The notes under the pieces: model-generated
Seen by the model: the letters and a program-made list of their open reading frames with translations, nothing else
Told to the model about the DNA's origin: nothing
The model's database searches: none
Shown: positions 34,321-42,874 of the stretch, one piece after another
How the letters are laid out: every line of letters begins with the position of its first letter
Position numbering within the stretch: the stretch's first letter is position 1
Program-made: the position numbers and the translations under genes
Assembly (NCBI GenBank): GCA_024304995.1
Contig: JAMWZD010000003.1
Location: 124,001 to 188,000, forward strand
Length of the DNA: 64,000 nucleotides
Direction: 5' to 3'
Source: Rickettsiales bacterium
Lineage (GTDB): Bacteria; Pseudomonadota; Alphaproteobacteria; Rickettsiales; UBA998

Positions 34321-34629
34321 ATGTCAGGAACTGGAAGATTACAATCCGATCCATTATTTCAGGGGTTGGCACGTCCTGTGATGATTGCGGGCGTAAGTTA
34401 TATGTATTTTACACTGAACGCAATGATGACAATGATTGTGTTCATTCAAAGTAAAGACTTCATCATGTTAATGTTTGTCGGTCCTGCTATTCACGGCATT
34501 GGTTATCTGATCTGCATGAAAGAGCCGCGTGCAGTGGAGTTAATGATGTTGCGGGGCAAGCATGGTTACCGAAACTGGAATAACCTCGCAGGGTATCATT
34601 TTGGTGCAAATTCTTACGACGTATTTTAA
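34321..34629 (+). CDS. virB3: Type IV secretion system protein VirB3
   Basis: 102 residues with two membrane helices (AGVSYMYFTLNAMMTMIVFI and FIMLMFVGPAIHGIGYLI). The N-terminal DPLFQGLARPVM is the VirB3 hallmark. VirB3 is a small inner-membrane component that partners with the VirB4 ATPase. GAGGGAATGTT precedes the ATG. The virB4 start follows 2 bases after its stop. Confidence 0.93.
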   Translation: MSGTGRLQSDPLFQGLARPVMIAGVSYMYFTLNAMMTMIVFIQSKDFIMLMFVGPAIHGIGYLICMKEPRAVELMMLRGKHGYRNWNNLAGYHFGANSYDVF

Positions 34630-34631
34630 TT

Positions 34632-37037
34632 ATGTTACAATTCTCAAGACGAGCCACATCAAAAGACGCGCAATCTTCAAGAGAGACGTGCGAGTCTGAT
34701 TTTATTCCATATACCTATCATTATGATAAAGAAACCCTCCTTCTGGATGATCTTTCCATGATGCAGGTGGTGCGCATGGAAGGCTTCTCATTTGAGACGG
34801 CAGATGATGTTGATGTGGATATGAAAAAAATGGTGCGCAATTCCCTGCTGAAAAGTTTGGGAAGCGGGAATTATTCCATGTGGTTTCATATTATTCGTCG
34901 CAGACAATCCGCCTTTCCTGGCGGTTCGCAACCTCCTGGATTTACGGAATATGTAAATGAATGCTGGAAGCGTAAGCATGATTCTAAAGAAACATATGTG
35001 AATGAACTCTATCTGACCGTGCTTCGCAAAGAAGATATGGAAGGAGCGGCGAAGGTTGAAAGTTATTTCAACATGATTGAAGGCGCAGCAGACAGAGCTG
35101 CGCGTTACAAAAAAATGCAGGAAGCGCACAAGGATTTGCAGGAAACAATTTACCGCGTACTGGCAACTTTTAAAGATTACGGCGCACGCGTACTGACGGT
35201 TTATGAAACAGAGCATGGCGCTATCTCTGAGCCTATGGGCTTTTTAGGGCGTTTGGTCAATGGCAATCAGCATCAGGAAATGCTGGTTCCAAACATGAAA
35301 ATTAAAGATTACCTTTCGACCCATCGTAAATATTTCGGTGATCGCGCATTTGAAATTCGTGGCAATGAAAAAACGCAATATGGCGGTATTGTCAGTATTA
35401 AAGAATATGCTCCTGCAACGGCTGCAGGAATGCTGGATGCATTTTTACAACTTCCGATTGAATTTATTATTACGCAATCATTCCAATATTATAACCGTCA
35501 GACCAATATTGGCAAAATGCAGACACGGCAGCGCAAGATGATTGCATCTGAAGATAAAGCGATCACTCAGGTGGCCGAAATTTCAGATGCGCTGGACATG
35601 GCGATGTCTGGTCACGTGGCGTTTGGAAAACATCATCTGACGATTATGTGTGTGGAAGATGAATTAACCATTTTAGAAAAATCACTTTCAATGGCGATTG
35701 CAGAATTAGTGAATCTGGGGATTGACCCTGTGCGCGAGCGCCTGATTCTGGAGCAATGTTACTGGGCGCAATTGCCAGGAAACGGTGATTATGTTGGTCG
35801 TCCGTCTGACATTCACACGCTGAATATGGCAGGTTTCGCTTCCATGCATAATTATCCTGTAGGACAAATCAGTAATAACCATTGGGGACCAGCAGTTACG
35901 TTGTTTAACACCACCTCTGGAACGCCTTATTATTTTAACTTCCACCTGCGCGATGTGGGGCATACAACTATTATCGGACCGACAGGTGCTGGTAAAACAG
36001 TATTAATGAACTTCCTAACTTGTCAGGCACAGAAATATAAATGCCGTACATTTATCTTTGATAAAGATAAAGGCTGTGAATTGTTTGTGCGTGCATTGAA
36101 TGGTGTCTATTCCGACATTGAACCTGGTGGGCGTTCCGGATTTAATCCTTTGCAACTGCCTGATACAATGGAGAACCGCACCTTTATTGCAGAGTGGATT
36201 AAAGAGCTTATCAGTGTGCATGATGAGCCTGTGACTGCGCAGGACGCAGAGATGATCAATAATGCGATTGATGGGTGTTTTAAGTTAGACAGACAAGATA
36301 GAAAACTCAGCAATATTGCACCGTTTTTGGGGCTCGAAGGGCCAGGGACAGTGGCATCACGTTTAAAACAATGGCACTCAACAGGTCCTTATGCAGGGTT
36401 GTTTGACAATGATACGGATTCTATCGATTTTAAAAACGGTAACGTTTACGGTTTTGAAATGGGTGAGGTGATGGCAAATAAATCCAGTCTTGTGCCTGTG
36501 CTGATGTATCTTTTCCACAGAATCCAACTTGCATTGGATGGTACACCAACCATCATCATTCTTGATGAGGCATGGGCGCTTATTGACAACCGATATTTCA
36601 GTGTGAAAATTAAAGACTGGCTAAAAACATTGCGTAAACTCAATGGGATGGTGGTGTTTGCCACACAGTCCGTTGAGGATGCGACGAATAGTGACATTAG
36701 TGATACGCTCATTCAGCAAACGGCAACGCAGATTTTCTTACCCAATCCGAAGGCAACAGAAGTGTATAAAAAAGCGTTCATGCTAAGTGACCGTGAATTT
36801 AATCTGCTGAAAACAACCGACCCTGGGTCGCGATATTTCCTGCTGAAACAGGGTAAAGATGTTGTGGTAGCACGTATTGACCTTGCAGGCATGGATGACA
36901 TTATCAACATTCTTTCAGGACGGGCAGAAACGGTTGCTATATTAGATAAGGTACGCGCAGAAGTGGGAGACGATCCAGAAGAATGGATTCCGCTTTTCCA
37001 GTCTCGCGTGCAAGAGATGAAGAATGCAACGAACTAA
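34632..37037 (+). CDS. virB4: Type IV secretion system ATPase VirB4
   Basis: 801 residues, full length. The N-terminal half is the CagE/TrbE/VirB conserved domain. The C-terminal ATPase has Walker A GPTGAGKTVLMNFL (about residue 450), Walker B IIILDEAWALI (about 642) and the ATQSVEDATNSDISD motif. VirB4 powers substrate passage and pilus-like assembly at the inner membrane. It overlaps the first virB6 gene by 14 bases, supporting one operon. The gene order virB3-virB4-virB6 repeated is that of Rickettsiales-type (rvh) systems. Confidence 0.96.
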   Translation: MLQFSRRATSKDAQSSRETCESDFIPYTYHYDKETLLLDDLSMMQVVRMEGFSFETADDVDVDMKKMVRNSLLKSLGSGNYSMWFHIIRRRQSAFPGGSQPPGFTEYVNECWKRKHDSKETYVNELYLTVLRKEDMEGAAKVESYFNMIEGAADRAARYKKMQEAHKDLQETIYRVLATFKDYGARVLTVYETEHGAISEPMGFLGRLVNGNQHQEMLVPNMKIKDYLSTHRKYFGDRAFEIRGNEKTQYGGIVSIKEYAPATAAGMLDAFLQLPIEFIITQSFQYYNRQTNIGKMQTRQRKMIASEDKAITQVAEISDALDMAMSGHVAFGKHHLTIMCVEDELTILEKSLSMAIAELVNLGIDPVRERLILEQCYWAQLPGNGDYVGRPSDIHTLNMAGFASMHNYPVGQISNNHWGPAVTLFNTTSGTPYYFNFHLRDVGHTTIIGPTGAGKTVLMNFLTCQAQKYKCRTFIFDKDKGCELFVRALNGVYSDIEPGGRSGFNPLQLPDTMENRTFIAEWIKELISVHDEPVTAQDAEMINNAIDGCFKLDRQDRKLSNIAPFLGLEGPGTVASRLKQWHSTGPYAGLFDNDTDSIDFKNGNVYGFEMGEVMANKSSLVPVLMYLFHRIQLALDGTPTIIILDEAWALIDNRYFSVKIKDWLKTLRKLNGMVVFATQSVEDATNSDISDTLIQQTATQIFLPNPKATEVYKKAFMLSDREFNLLKTTDPGSRYFLLKQGKDVVVARIDLAGMDDIINILSGRAETVAILDKVRAEVGDDPEEWIPLFQSRVQEMKNATN

Positions 37038-38535
37038 GCTATGTAATATTGCAATATTTTTTATATGCATTGCTATATTTAGTGCATTTGCAGGTCCTGC
37101 GCTTGCAGGGCCAAACCTCCAGCAAGCGCCTACAGATATTTTAGCAAATTCACCTTATGCAGAAGTAAGGGCAGGTTTGAAAGGATACTGTCCCGAAGAT
37201 GGAACATTATTTGCTCGCATTAATGGCTGTCTGGAAGAAACAATTTTTGAGGCTGGTCTTCAATTCATTCTTCTAGTGCATCCATATTTTGAAACTACCA
37301 TAACCGCTGTTCTGATTATAGCAACTCTCTTATTTGGAATAATGATTGCCACAGGAGGCGTGGAACGCATTGCACGCGACAGTATGCTTTTTTTGTTGAA
37401 GCTCGGCGGTGTATTATATTTTGTTGATAATGCGATTTTGCTTTACGAAGATTTTTTTGACATGTTACGCGAAACACTTGAAGCGGTTTCACAGGCGGGC
37501 TTAACAGCAGGCGCAGGTATGCGCTGCGGCACGGAACTGGTTGGAACTGGTGCAATGTTTATGTGGAATAGAGCAGATTGTCTCTTTGATTCCTTGGTTG
37601 GCATATCTTCCAGTGTTGCTATTGGCGGCGGGGGAGGAATGGAAGGGTTATCACGCGGATTAATGGGCTTCTTCTATTATAATATGCAGTCTGGTGCGTT
37701 AGGTGTGCTGATAGGATCAGTTGGTTTTTATATTGGCTTTAATGTGCTACTTGCTCTGCTGCGCGCTTCCTATACCTATATTATTGCTCTGCTTGTCCTA
37801 AGTTTTTTATTTATCATCGGCATATTTATGGTGCCTTTGATTATGTTTAAAAACAGCTTTGAGAATTTCTCTCGCTGGGCAAAAATGGTGCTGGCGATGA
37901 TTCTGCAACCTGTAATATTATTTGCTTATCTGAATGTTATGTTCGTTGCGTTTGATTTTATGCTTTATAGCAGCCCTGAATCCTTAGTACAAACCATCGT
38001 AGGTCTGGCACCAGTAGACGTAACCAGCCCAACCTTTAATCTAAATGAATATGCAGAATTAAATGGGTTATATGATCAGGATAGCAAAGGATTTGGTGCA
38101 AATATTGATAATGCTTGTCTGACACGTGAAGATATTACTGAAAATGAAGGGTTATTAGGTAATACTGAATATTCTGATGTTCCACCTGTTTATGGAGTAA
38201 ATGAAGATGGGCAGGACTGTTTCATACGTGATCTTCCTATCCACCTGAAATACAGAGTAGTGAATTATGACGTAATACCAGGTGGAGCTGCGGCTGTGGC
38301 AGGGGTAACAATTCTCGTTGGACTTGCATCTTACGTATTACTAACATTTATGGCGGAAGTGCCTCAACTTGCTCGTGATCTGGGTGGTGGGATGCATACG
38401 ACACCAGGTGTTATCGCGGGTGGCGAAGCAGGAGGACCAACCTTGCCAGGATCTGGACTGGTGCAAAAAATTGGAAGTAATTTCAACAGTGGAATCAGGG
38501 GGCAACTGGGTGCTTTATCCAGTTTGAGGAAATGA
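37024..38535 (+). CDS. virB6: VirB6-family T4SS inner-membrane protein, first paralog
   Basis: 503 residues. A signal-like start (IAIFFICIAIFSAFAGPALA) precedes a Cys-containing region, then about six membrane helices. The VirB6/TrbL core reads VPLIMFKNSFENFSRWAKM, then VLAMILQPVILFAYLNVMF. A large extracytoplasmic loop near residues 310-415 contains several Cys (NACLTRED, DGQDCFIRD). The C-terminal tail is Gly-rich. VirB6 forms the inner-membrane channel part. Starts within the end of virB4. Confidence 0.88.
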   Translation: MQRTKLCNIAIFFICIAIFSAFAGPALAGPNLQQAPTDILANSPYAEVRAGLKGYCPEDGTLFARINGCLEETIFEAGLQFILLVHPYFETTITAVLIIATLLFGIMIATGGVERIARDSMLFLLKLGGVLYFVDNAILLYEDFFDMLRETLEAVSQAGLTAGAGMRCGTELVGTGAMFMWNRADCLFDSLVGISSSVAIGGGGGMEGLSRGLMGFFYYNMQSGALGVLIGSVGFYIGFNVLLALLRASYTYIIALLVLSFLFIIGIFMVPLIMFKNSFENFSRWAKMVLAMILQPVILFAYLNVMFVAFDFMLYSSPESLVQTIVGLAPVDVTSPTFNLNEYAELNGLYDQDSKGFGANIDNACLTREDITENEGLLGNTEYSDVPPVYGVNEDGQDCFIRDLPIHLKYRVVNYDVIPGGAAAVAGVTILVGLASYVLLTFMAEVPQLARDLGGGMHTTPGVIAGGEAGGPTLPGSGLVQKIGSNFNSGIRGQLGALSSLRK

Positions 38536-40058
38536 TGCATAAACCATTATTTCTTGAATATAAAGTTGTTTGGGCGTTCCTTGGAGCATTATTTTTTGCT
38601 TATCCTGCTTTCGCGCTGGCTTTTGAATCAGATGTTCTTGGTACATTTGAATGTGAAGTGTTGGAAAACAGCTTTGCAGTAAAAACCGTGTATTGCGTTA
38701 AAGAGCTTATCTTTTCTGTTACGGTATTATATTTAAATGAAGTGACAAACATGATGTTTGATTCTGGTATTATTTATGCCATTATTATCCTGAATATTGC
38801 ATTAATTGGTGTGCGTGTTGCAACTGGTGAACGGGATCCCCAGAAGTTTACGGTAGCATTTCTGTTTAAGGCAGGTGCGGTCCTGTTATTTGCTGATAAT
38901 TTTGGTGCTCCTGTATTTGATGAGGCAATCAATATCTTTGGGCTGAACATACCATTTACAGAAGGCGGTCTGACCGATGACCTGTTTCAGTTCACTGAAC
39001 AATTACAGGCAGTAGTGATTGGTCCTGGTAATTTATTTTCAGCTATTTTTGGTGGAGATAGCGTATGCCAATACGCTGGTTTTGATCCTGGATCTGCATT
39101 TATGCTCTCAGACACTCATGCTCCATGGTATTATCTGGATTGTATATTAGGGTATATTTTTGGCTTTAATGACTTTGCACAAGGTGGATTATTAGGAGAC
39201 ACATTGCTTGCTTCTTCCATTTTTGGATATATGGGCTCTGTGTTCTTTGGCGGAACTATTGGGGTTTTCATATTCTTTCTGGGGCTTGCTTTAATTATAG
39301 GGCTGGCCATGTTTGCCTTCCGAGTGATATATGTAACCATCCTATCCTATGTTTTCCTAGGCTTTATGATTGCATTATCGCCAATCTTTATACCTTCTAT
39401 TTTGTTCAAAGTAACTGAGCGTATGTTTGACACGTGGTTGAAGAACGTGATTTATGCTATGGCTTTGCCTTTTATGATGATGGCATATCTTGCATTCACG
39501 ATGCCGATAATTGATACATTCGTTTTTGATGAGGACGATGATCGATCATTAAGATATGTGTTGACGACAGATACAGAAGGTAACCCAAGACCAGTTACCG
39601 AAAGCTATCGCCTGCCAACGCAACAATGTGAAACAAAGATCGCTTCTGACGCAGACTTTTTTGACGATTTGGGAACAGAAGGTATGACTCTGGACATTTT
39701 TAACCCCGAGATGAGCGGACACAATGATTATTGCCATATGTTGAACTTTAACAAGGTAGACTTGGGGGAAAAACATATTCAGGAATTATGGTCTATGGGA
39801 GCGAGTTTGCTAAAAATCATGGTAATAGTCTATCTGGTAGTAACGGTAGCTAATCTGATCCCTGATATTACGGCAAGACTGGTTATGGGTGGTTTTGGTG
39901 CGGCGCATACAGCACAAAGACCAATGTTATTTGAATCACAGATTAAAGGAACTATCCGTCGTTCAGCCAGCGCAACGGGTGAGGCAGCATCTGGATCAAG
40001 CGGAATTTTTGGTGGATTTGGTGGAATTGCTAAAGCTGCCATAGGAGCGGGAAGATGA
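38532..40058 (+). CDS. virB6: VirB6-family T4SS inner-membrane protein, second paralog
   Basis: 508 residues with a signal-like start (VWAFLGALFFAYPAFALA) and the same layout as its neighbours. The conserved core is SPIFIPSILFKVTERMFDTW, then LKNVIYAMALPFMMMAYLAF. The extracytoplasmic loop (about 345-415) has Cys in TQQCETK and DYCHMLNF. The tail is Gly/Ala-rich. It overlaps both neighbours by 4 bases (ATGA type), so the three are translationally coupled. The paralogs probably form a hetero-oligomeric channel rather than replacing each other. Confidence 0.86.
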   Translation: MMHKPLFLEYKVVWAFLGALFFAYPAFALAFESDVLGTFECEVLENSFAVKTVYCVKELIFSVTVLYLNEVTNMMFDSGIIYAIIILNIALIGVRVATGERDPQKFTVAFLFKAGAVLLFADNFGAPVFDEAINIFGLNIPFTEGGLTDDLFQFTEQLQAVVIGPGNLFSAIFGGDSVCQYAGFDPGSAFMLSDTHAPWYYLDCILGYIFGFNDFAQGGLLGDTLLASSIFGYMGSVFFGGTIGVFIFFLGLALIIGLAMFAFRVIYVTILSYVFLGFMIALSPIFIPSILFKVTERMFDTWLKNVIYAMALPFMMMAYLAFTMPIIDTFVFDEDDDRSLRYVLTTDTEGNPRPVTESYRLPTQQCETKIASDADFFDDLGTEGMTLDIFNPEMSGHNDYCHMLNFNKVDLGEKHIQELWSMGASLLKIMVIVYLVVTVANLIPDITARLVMGGFGAAHTAQRPMLFESQIKGTIRRSASATGEAASGSSGIFGGFGGIAKAAIGAGR

Positions 40059-41338
40059 TAAAAAACAATTTGATAAATTTTAGATTTTTAATACTTACGA
40101 TTATGGCAGTTTTATGCCTGATAATAATACCTATAGATGTTTTCGCTCAAGATTCTAATGCTCTTGATGAATGCACAACTGATGGTTTCTTTAGTTTTGA
40201 TGATAATGATATTACCGCAGGTCAGTCTATTCTGCAGGATGCAATAACAGAAATTGCCAATGGGGTGGATACGGCTTCTCAGGATTTATTTTCAGCATTT
40301 GTTAACGATGGGGCTTATTCCACTATTATCAACGCCGCTTTTATGCTGGTGGTCATTTTCTTCGCGGTGTCCTTCATGTTCGGTTTTGTGACTATGACAT
40401 TACTGCAAGGTGTCATTCGGTTGGTAAAAATAGGTTTGGTTTTATGGATAGCCAGTCCTGCAGGATATAACGAACTTATGGAAGATTATTTCATACGTTT
40501 CTTTAATGAAGGAGGTACATGGCTGATTAATGCTATGATCAATATTGCAACACAAGGGTTTATTGGAAATCCTAGTACAGATATTGCGGCACCATTTGCC
40601 GTGTTAGATGACATTGTAAGGATTGTATTTTCCCCTCGTATGATCGTCACTATGATTGGGACATTTGCCACAGGTCCATTCGGACCCATAATGGGGTTGG
40701 CGTTATTATGGGCTATTATATCTGTCTTTATTGCGGTCCTAAAAGCATTGCAGATTTATGCTATTTCAATTGTCATTAAAGCTGTGCTTCTTGGTCTGGC
40801 TCCAGTATTTATTCCAATGATCCTGTTTGAAAGAACAAAAAATATGTTTATGGGCTGGTTGAACCAACTGGTTAACTTTACACTGCAGCCTATTTTACTG
40901 TTCGCGTTTATTGCATTTTTCTCTACCTTACTAGTTTCAGCTGCAGAAGATATTCTCCCGCCTGATGATCACCATTTATGTTATGTGAAATCTAATACAC
41001 AAGGCGGAACACCATTTGATATTAAAAGCTGGCGTTATCAGTGTTGTGTAGGGGGGAATTGTTTCCCATATGAAGGAGAATGGACATGGGAAGGACCAAC
41101 AGACTGTCCGACTGCACCAGAGTTTCCTCTAAACCATATTACGTTGCTGACATTCCTTTTGCTGACACACATTATGAAGGAATTAACATCACTCGCAGTA
41201 ACAATTGCAGCAGAACTCTCTCAGGGTGTGATGAAACTTGACACAATACCAAATGCCATTAATGATTACTTTGGTGGTATGGGCGGCGGAGGCGGCCGCG
41301 GTGGTGTGTCCACTCGAGATATATTACGAAAAACTTGA
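40055..41338 (+). CDS. virB6: VirB6-family T4SS inner-membrane protein, third paralog
   Basis: 427 residues. Start IKNNLINFRFLILTIMAVLC followed by IDVFAQDSNA looks like a signal peptide. The core is FIPMILFERTKNMFMGWLNQ, then LVNFTLQPILLFAFIAFF. The extracytoplasmic loop has a run of Cys (HHLCYVKS, YQCCVGGNCF, TDCPTA) likely to form disulfides. The C-terminus is GGMGGGGGRGG. It is shorter than the other two, lacking most of the C-terminal extension. Ends 13 bases before the lipoprotein gene. Confidence 0.86.
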   Translation: MIKNNLINFRFLILTIMAVLCLIIIPIDVFAQDSNALDECTTDGFFSFDDNDITAGQSILQDAITEIANGVDTASQDLFSAFVNDGAYSTIINAAFMLVVIFFAVSFMFGFVTMTLLQGVIRLVKIGLVLWIASPAGYNELMEDYFIRFFNEGGTWLINAMINIATQGFIGNPSTDIAAPFAVLDDIVRIVFSPRMIVTMIGTFATGPFGPIMGLALLWAIISVFIAVLKALQIYAISIVIKAVLLGLAPVFIPMILFERTKNMFMGWLNQLVNFTLQPILLFAFIAFFSTLLVSAAEDILPPDDHHLCYVKSNTQGGTPFDIKSWRYQCCVGGNCFPYEGEWTWEGPTDCPTAPEFPLNHITLLTFLLLTHIMKELTSLAVTIAAELSQGVMKLDTIPNAINDYFGGMGGGGGRGGVSTRDILRKT

Positions 41339-41351
41339 TGGAGAAAATAGT

Positions 41352-41513
41352 ATGACTAAATTTATTTCATTATTGTGTTGTGTAGCGTTGCTGACGGGCT
41401 GTGCAATATTTGGAGGTGGTGACAGGGAAGATCTGAAAAGCCCTTGCGTTGGAACTGAAGGCAGCCCCTGTGCAGATCACAAACGTGGCGTGAATGACTG
41501 GTGGCTGACTTAG
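41352..41513 (+). CDS. virB7: Small VirB7-like lipoprotein
   Basis: 53 residues. Lipoprotein signal MTKFISLLCCVALLTGC, with Cys17 as the lipidation site. The mature part (GGGDREDLKSPC, then GSPCADHKRGVNDWW) has the Pro-Cys and C-terminal VNxWW pattern of rickettsial VirB7 proteins. VirB7 anchors VirB9 in the outer-membrane core complex. It ends the block; virB8, virB9, virB10, virB11 and virD4 are not in the window and must lie elsewhere, as in Rickettsiales, for a working system. The downstream Nramp-like gene is convergent. Confidence 0.8.
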   Translation: MTKFISLLCCVALLTGCAIFGGGDREDLKSPCVGTEGSPCADHKRGVNDWWLT

Positions 41514-41523
41514 GTTTGATTGT

Positions 41524-42747
41524 TTAAGCAAATTTTGCGTATAAGAACAATACGCAGAAACAGACCAGATATATCAAGCCAACGACCGCAAGAATTTTAA
41601 CCCATGTGGGCGGCTGGTCATCCACCGTTTTGATGCAACGCATATTGAGCCATGCAAAATATGGCATGGCAAGTGATGCTGCAATCGTCACCAGATCTAC
41701 CAGCCAGGCAATGCTGCCAGCATTCAGGCTGACAAGATAAGTGGCAATAACAATGATAATCCCTGTGAATATGTGACGCAACACAGGTTCTTTAATGCTG
41801 GTTTCTGGAAATAGCGTTTTAATAGAAAAAGACAGTGAGCGCGGATATGCGTCAAGCAGCGTGAACACCGTTGAAAACATGGCGATGACTGCGGTGGTCG
41901 CCACTAGAGGACGAGACCAGTCCCCAATCAATTCTGAGTACATGGATATAAATTGTCCCGCAAATTCGGCTGGCACATCTGATATGCCTTGCCCTTTGAA
42001 CGGGATTGCACCAATTGCCACAAACAGACATGCAAGCACGGCAATAAGGATGTAACCTGAATTAAAATCAAACTTTGCATCCCGCAAAGTGATAGCATGA
42101 CCACGCGCTCTGCCTTCTGCCTGCACCCATAAGGATTGCCACACTGCCACTTCAGAGGAGGCAGGCATCCAGCCCATGAGCGCAACAATAAATGGCATAT
42201 TGCTTAGGTCGAACACTGAAATGGTATTATCCACTGCATCTACAGGTGCTTCATAATATATCAACCCAAAAATAACGGCAAACAAAGTGGTGATGCTCAG
42301 CACAACCATCAGATATTTACACACTGTTTCCAACCACTGATAACGCCCTATCAACAGGATGCTCCAGCATAACAGCAACAACCCACAAGCGATAACTGCC
42401 AGCGGAGTATCTGGAAACATGATGAATTTCAGCAATGCTGCCGTAACCAGGGAGACGACTGACATTGCGCCTATTGAGGTGAGTATGTTGACTCCCAGAA
42501 AAGACCATAAATAAAACCGTCCTAAGGCTTTATAGGCATCCAACAAATTTTTTCCTGTGCTGGATGCATATCGATGCGCATATTCATAAAATGGATATTT
42601 CATAAAATTGGCGAGCAATACGATGATAATCGCGCTCAACCCGTAATATACGCCTGCGCGCGTGCTTTGCACCAGATGCGACACACCCACAGCCGCGCTC
42701 GCCATTAAAATTCCAGGACCTAGTCTATTGAATACTTGTAAATACAT
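41524..42747 (-). CDS. Nramp-related divalent metal transporter, non-canonical site
   Basis: 407 residues with about 11 membrane helices. The opening RLGPGILMASAAVGVSHLVQ aligns with the Nramp GPG...DPGN helix, and MGWMPASSEVAVWQS aligns with the MPH helix. The metal-binding DPGN is replaced by GVSH-like residues and MPH by MPA. Fold and length fit the Nramp superfamily, but the substrate may be Mg2+, another ion or an unrelated solute. No riboswitch is visible in the short upstream gap. Transcribed away from murC and convergent with the T4SS block. Confidence 0.8.
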   Translation of the reverse strand: MYLQVFNRLGPGILMASAAVGVSHLVQSTRAGVYYGLSAIIIVLLANFMKYPFYEYAHRYASSTGKNLLDAYKALGRFYLWSFLGVNILTSIGAMSVVSLVTAALLKFIMFPDTPLAVIACGLLLLCWSILLIGRYQWLETVCKYLMVVLSITTLFAVIFGLIYYEAPVDAVDNTISVFDLSNMPFIVALMGWMPASSEVAVWQSLWVQAEGRARGHAITLRDAKFDFNSGYILIAVLACLFVAIGAIPFKGQGISDVPAEFAGQFISMYSELIGDWSRPLVATTAVIAMFSTVFTLLDAYPRSLSFSIKTLFPETSIKEPVLRHIFTGIIIVIATYLVSLNAGSIAWLVDLVTIAASLAMPYFAWLNMRCIKTVDDQPPTWVKILAVVGLIYLVCFCVLFLYAKFA

Positions 42748-42793
42748 GTAATCTTCATAAGTGAATGAAATGATTTCGTCACTTAAAAACTAG

Positions 42794-42867
42794 CGTCATT
42801 GTGAGCGAAGCGAAATATCTCTATCTGCGTTAGCTACAAAAGATTCTGTATTTTGCTTCAGAATGAC
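42794..42867 (-). repeat. Dispersed palindromic element, degenerate copy
   Basis: CGTCATTGTGAGCGAAGCGA opens and TTTTGCTTCAGAATGACT closes. At 74 bp it is shorter and more decayed in its centre than other copies. It lies between the Nramp-like gene and the Pho-box gene ending at 42875, where it may also act as a terminator hairpin. Confidence 0.75.
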
Positions 42868-42874
42868 TATTTAT

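Noticed and set aside
42748-42793. Metal-sensing riboswitch before the Nramp-like gene
   Set aside because: The gap before the palindromic element is too short, and no conserved riboswitch core is visible.
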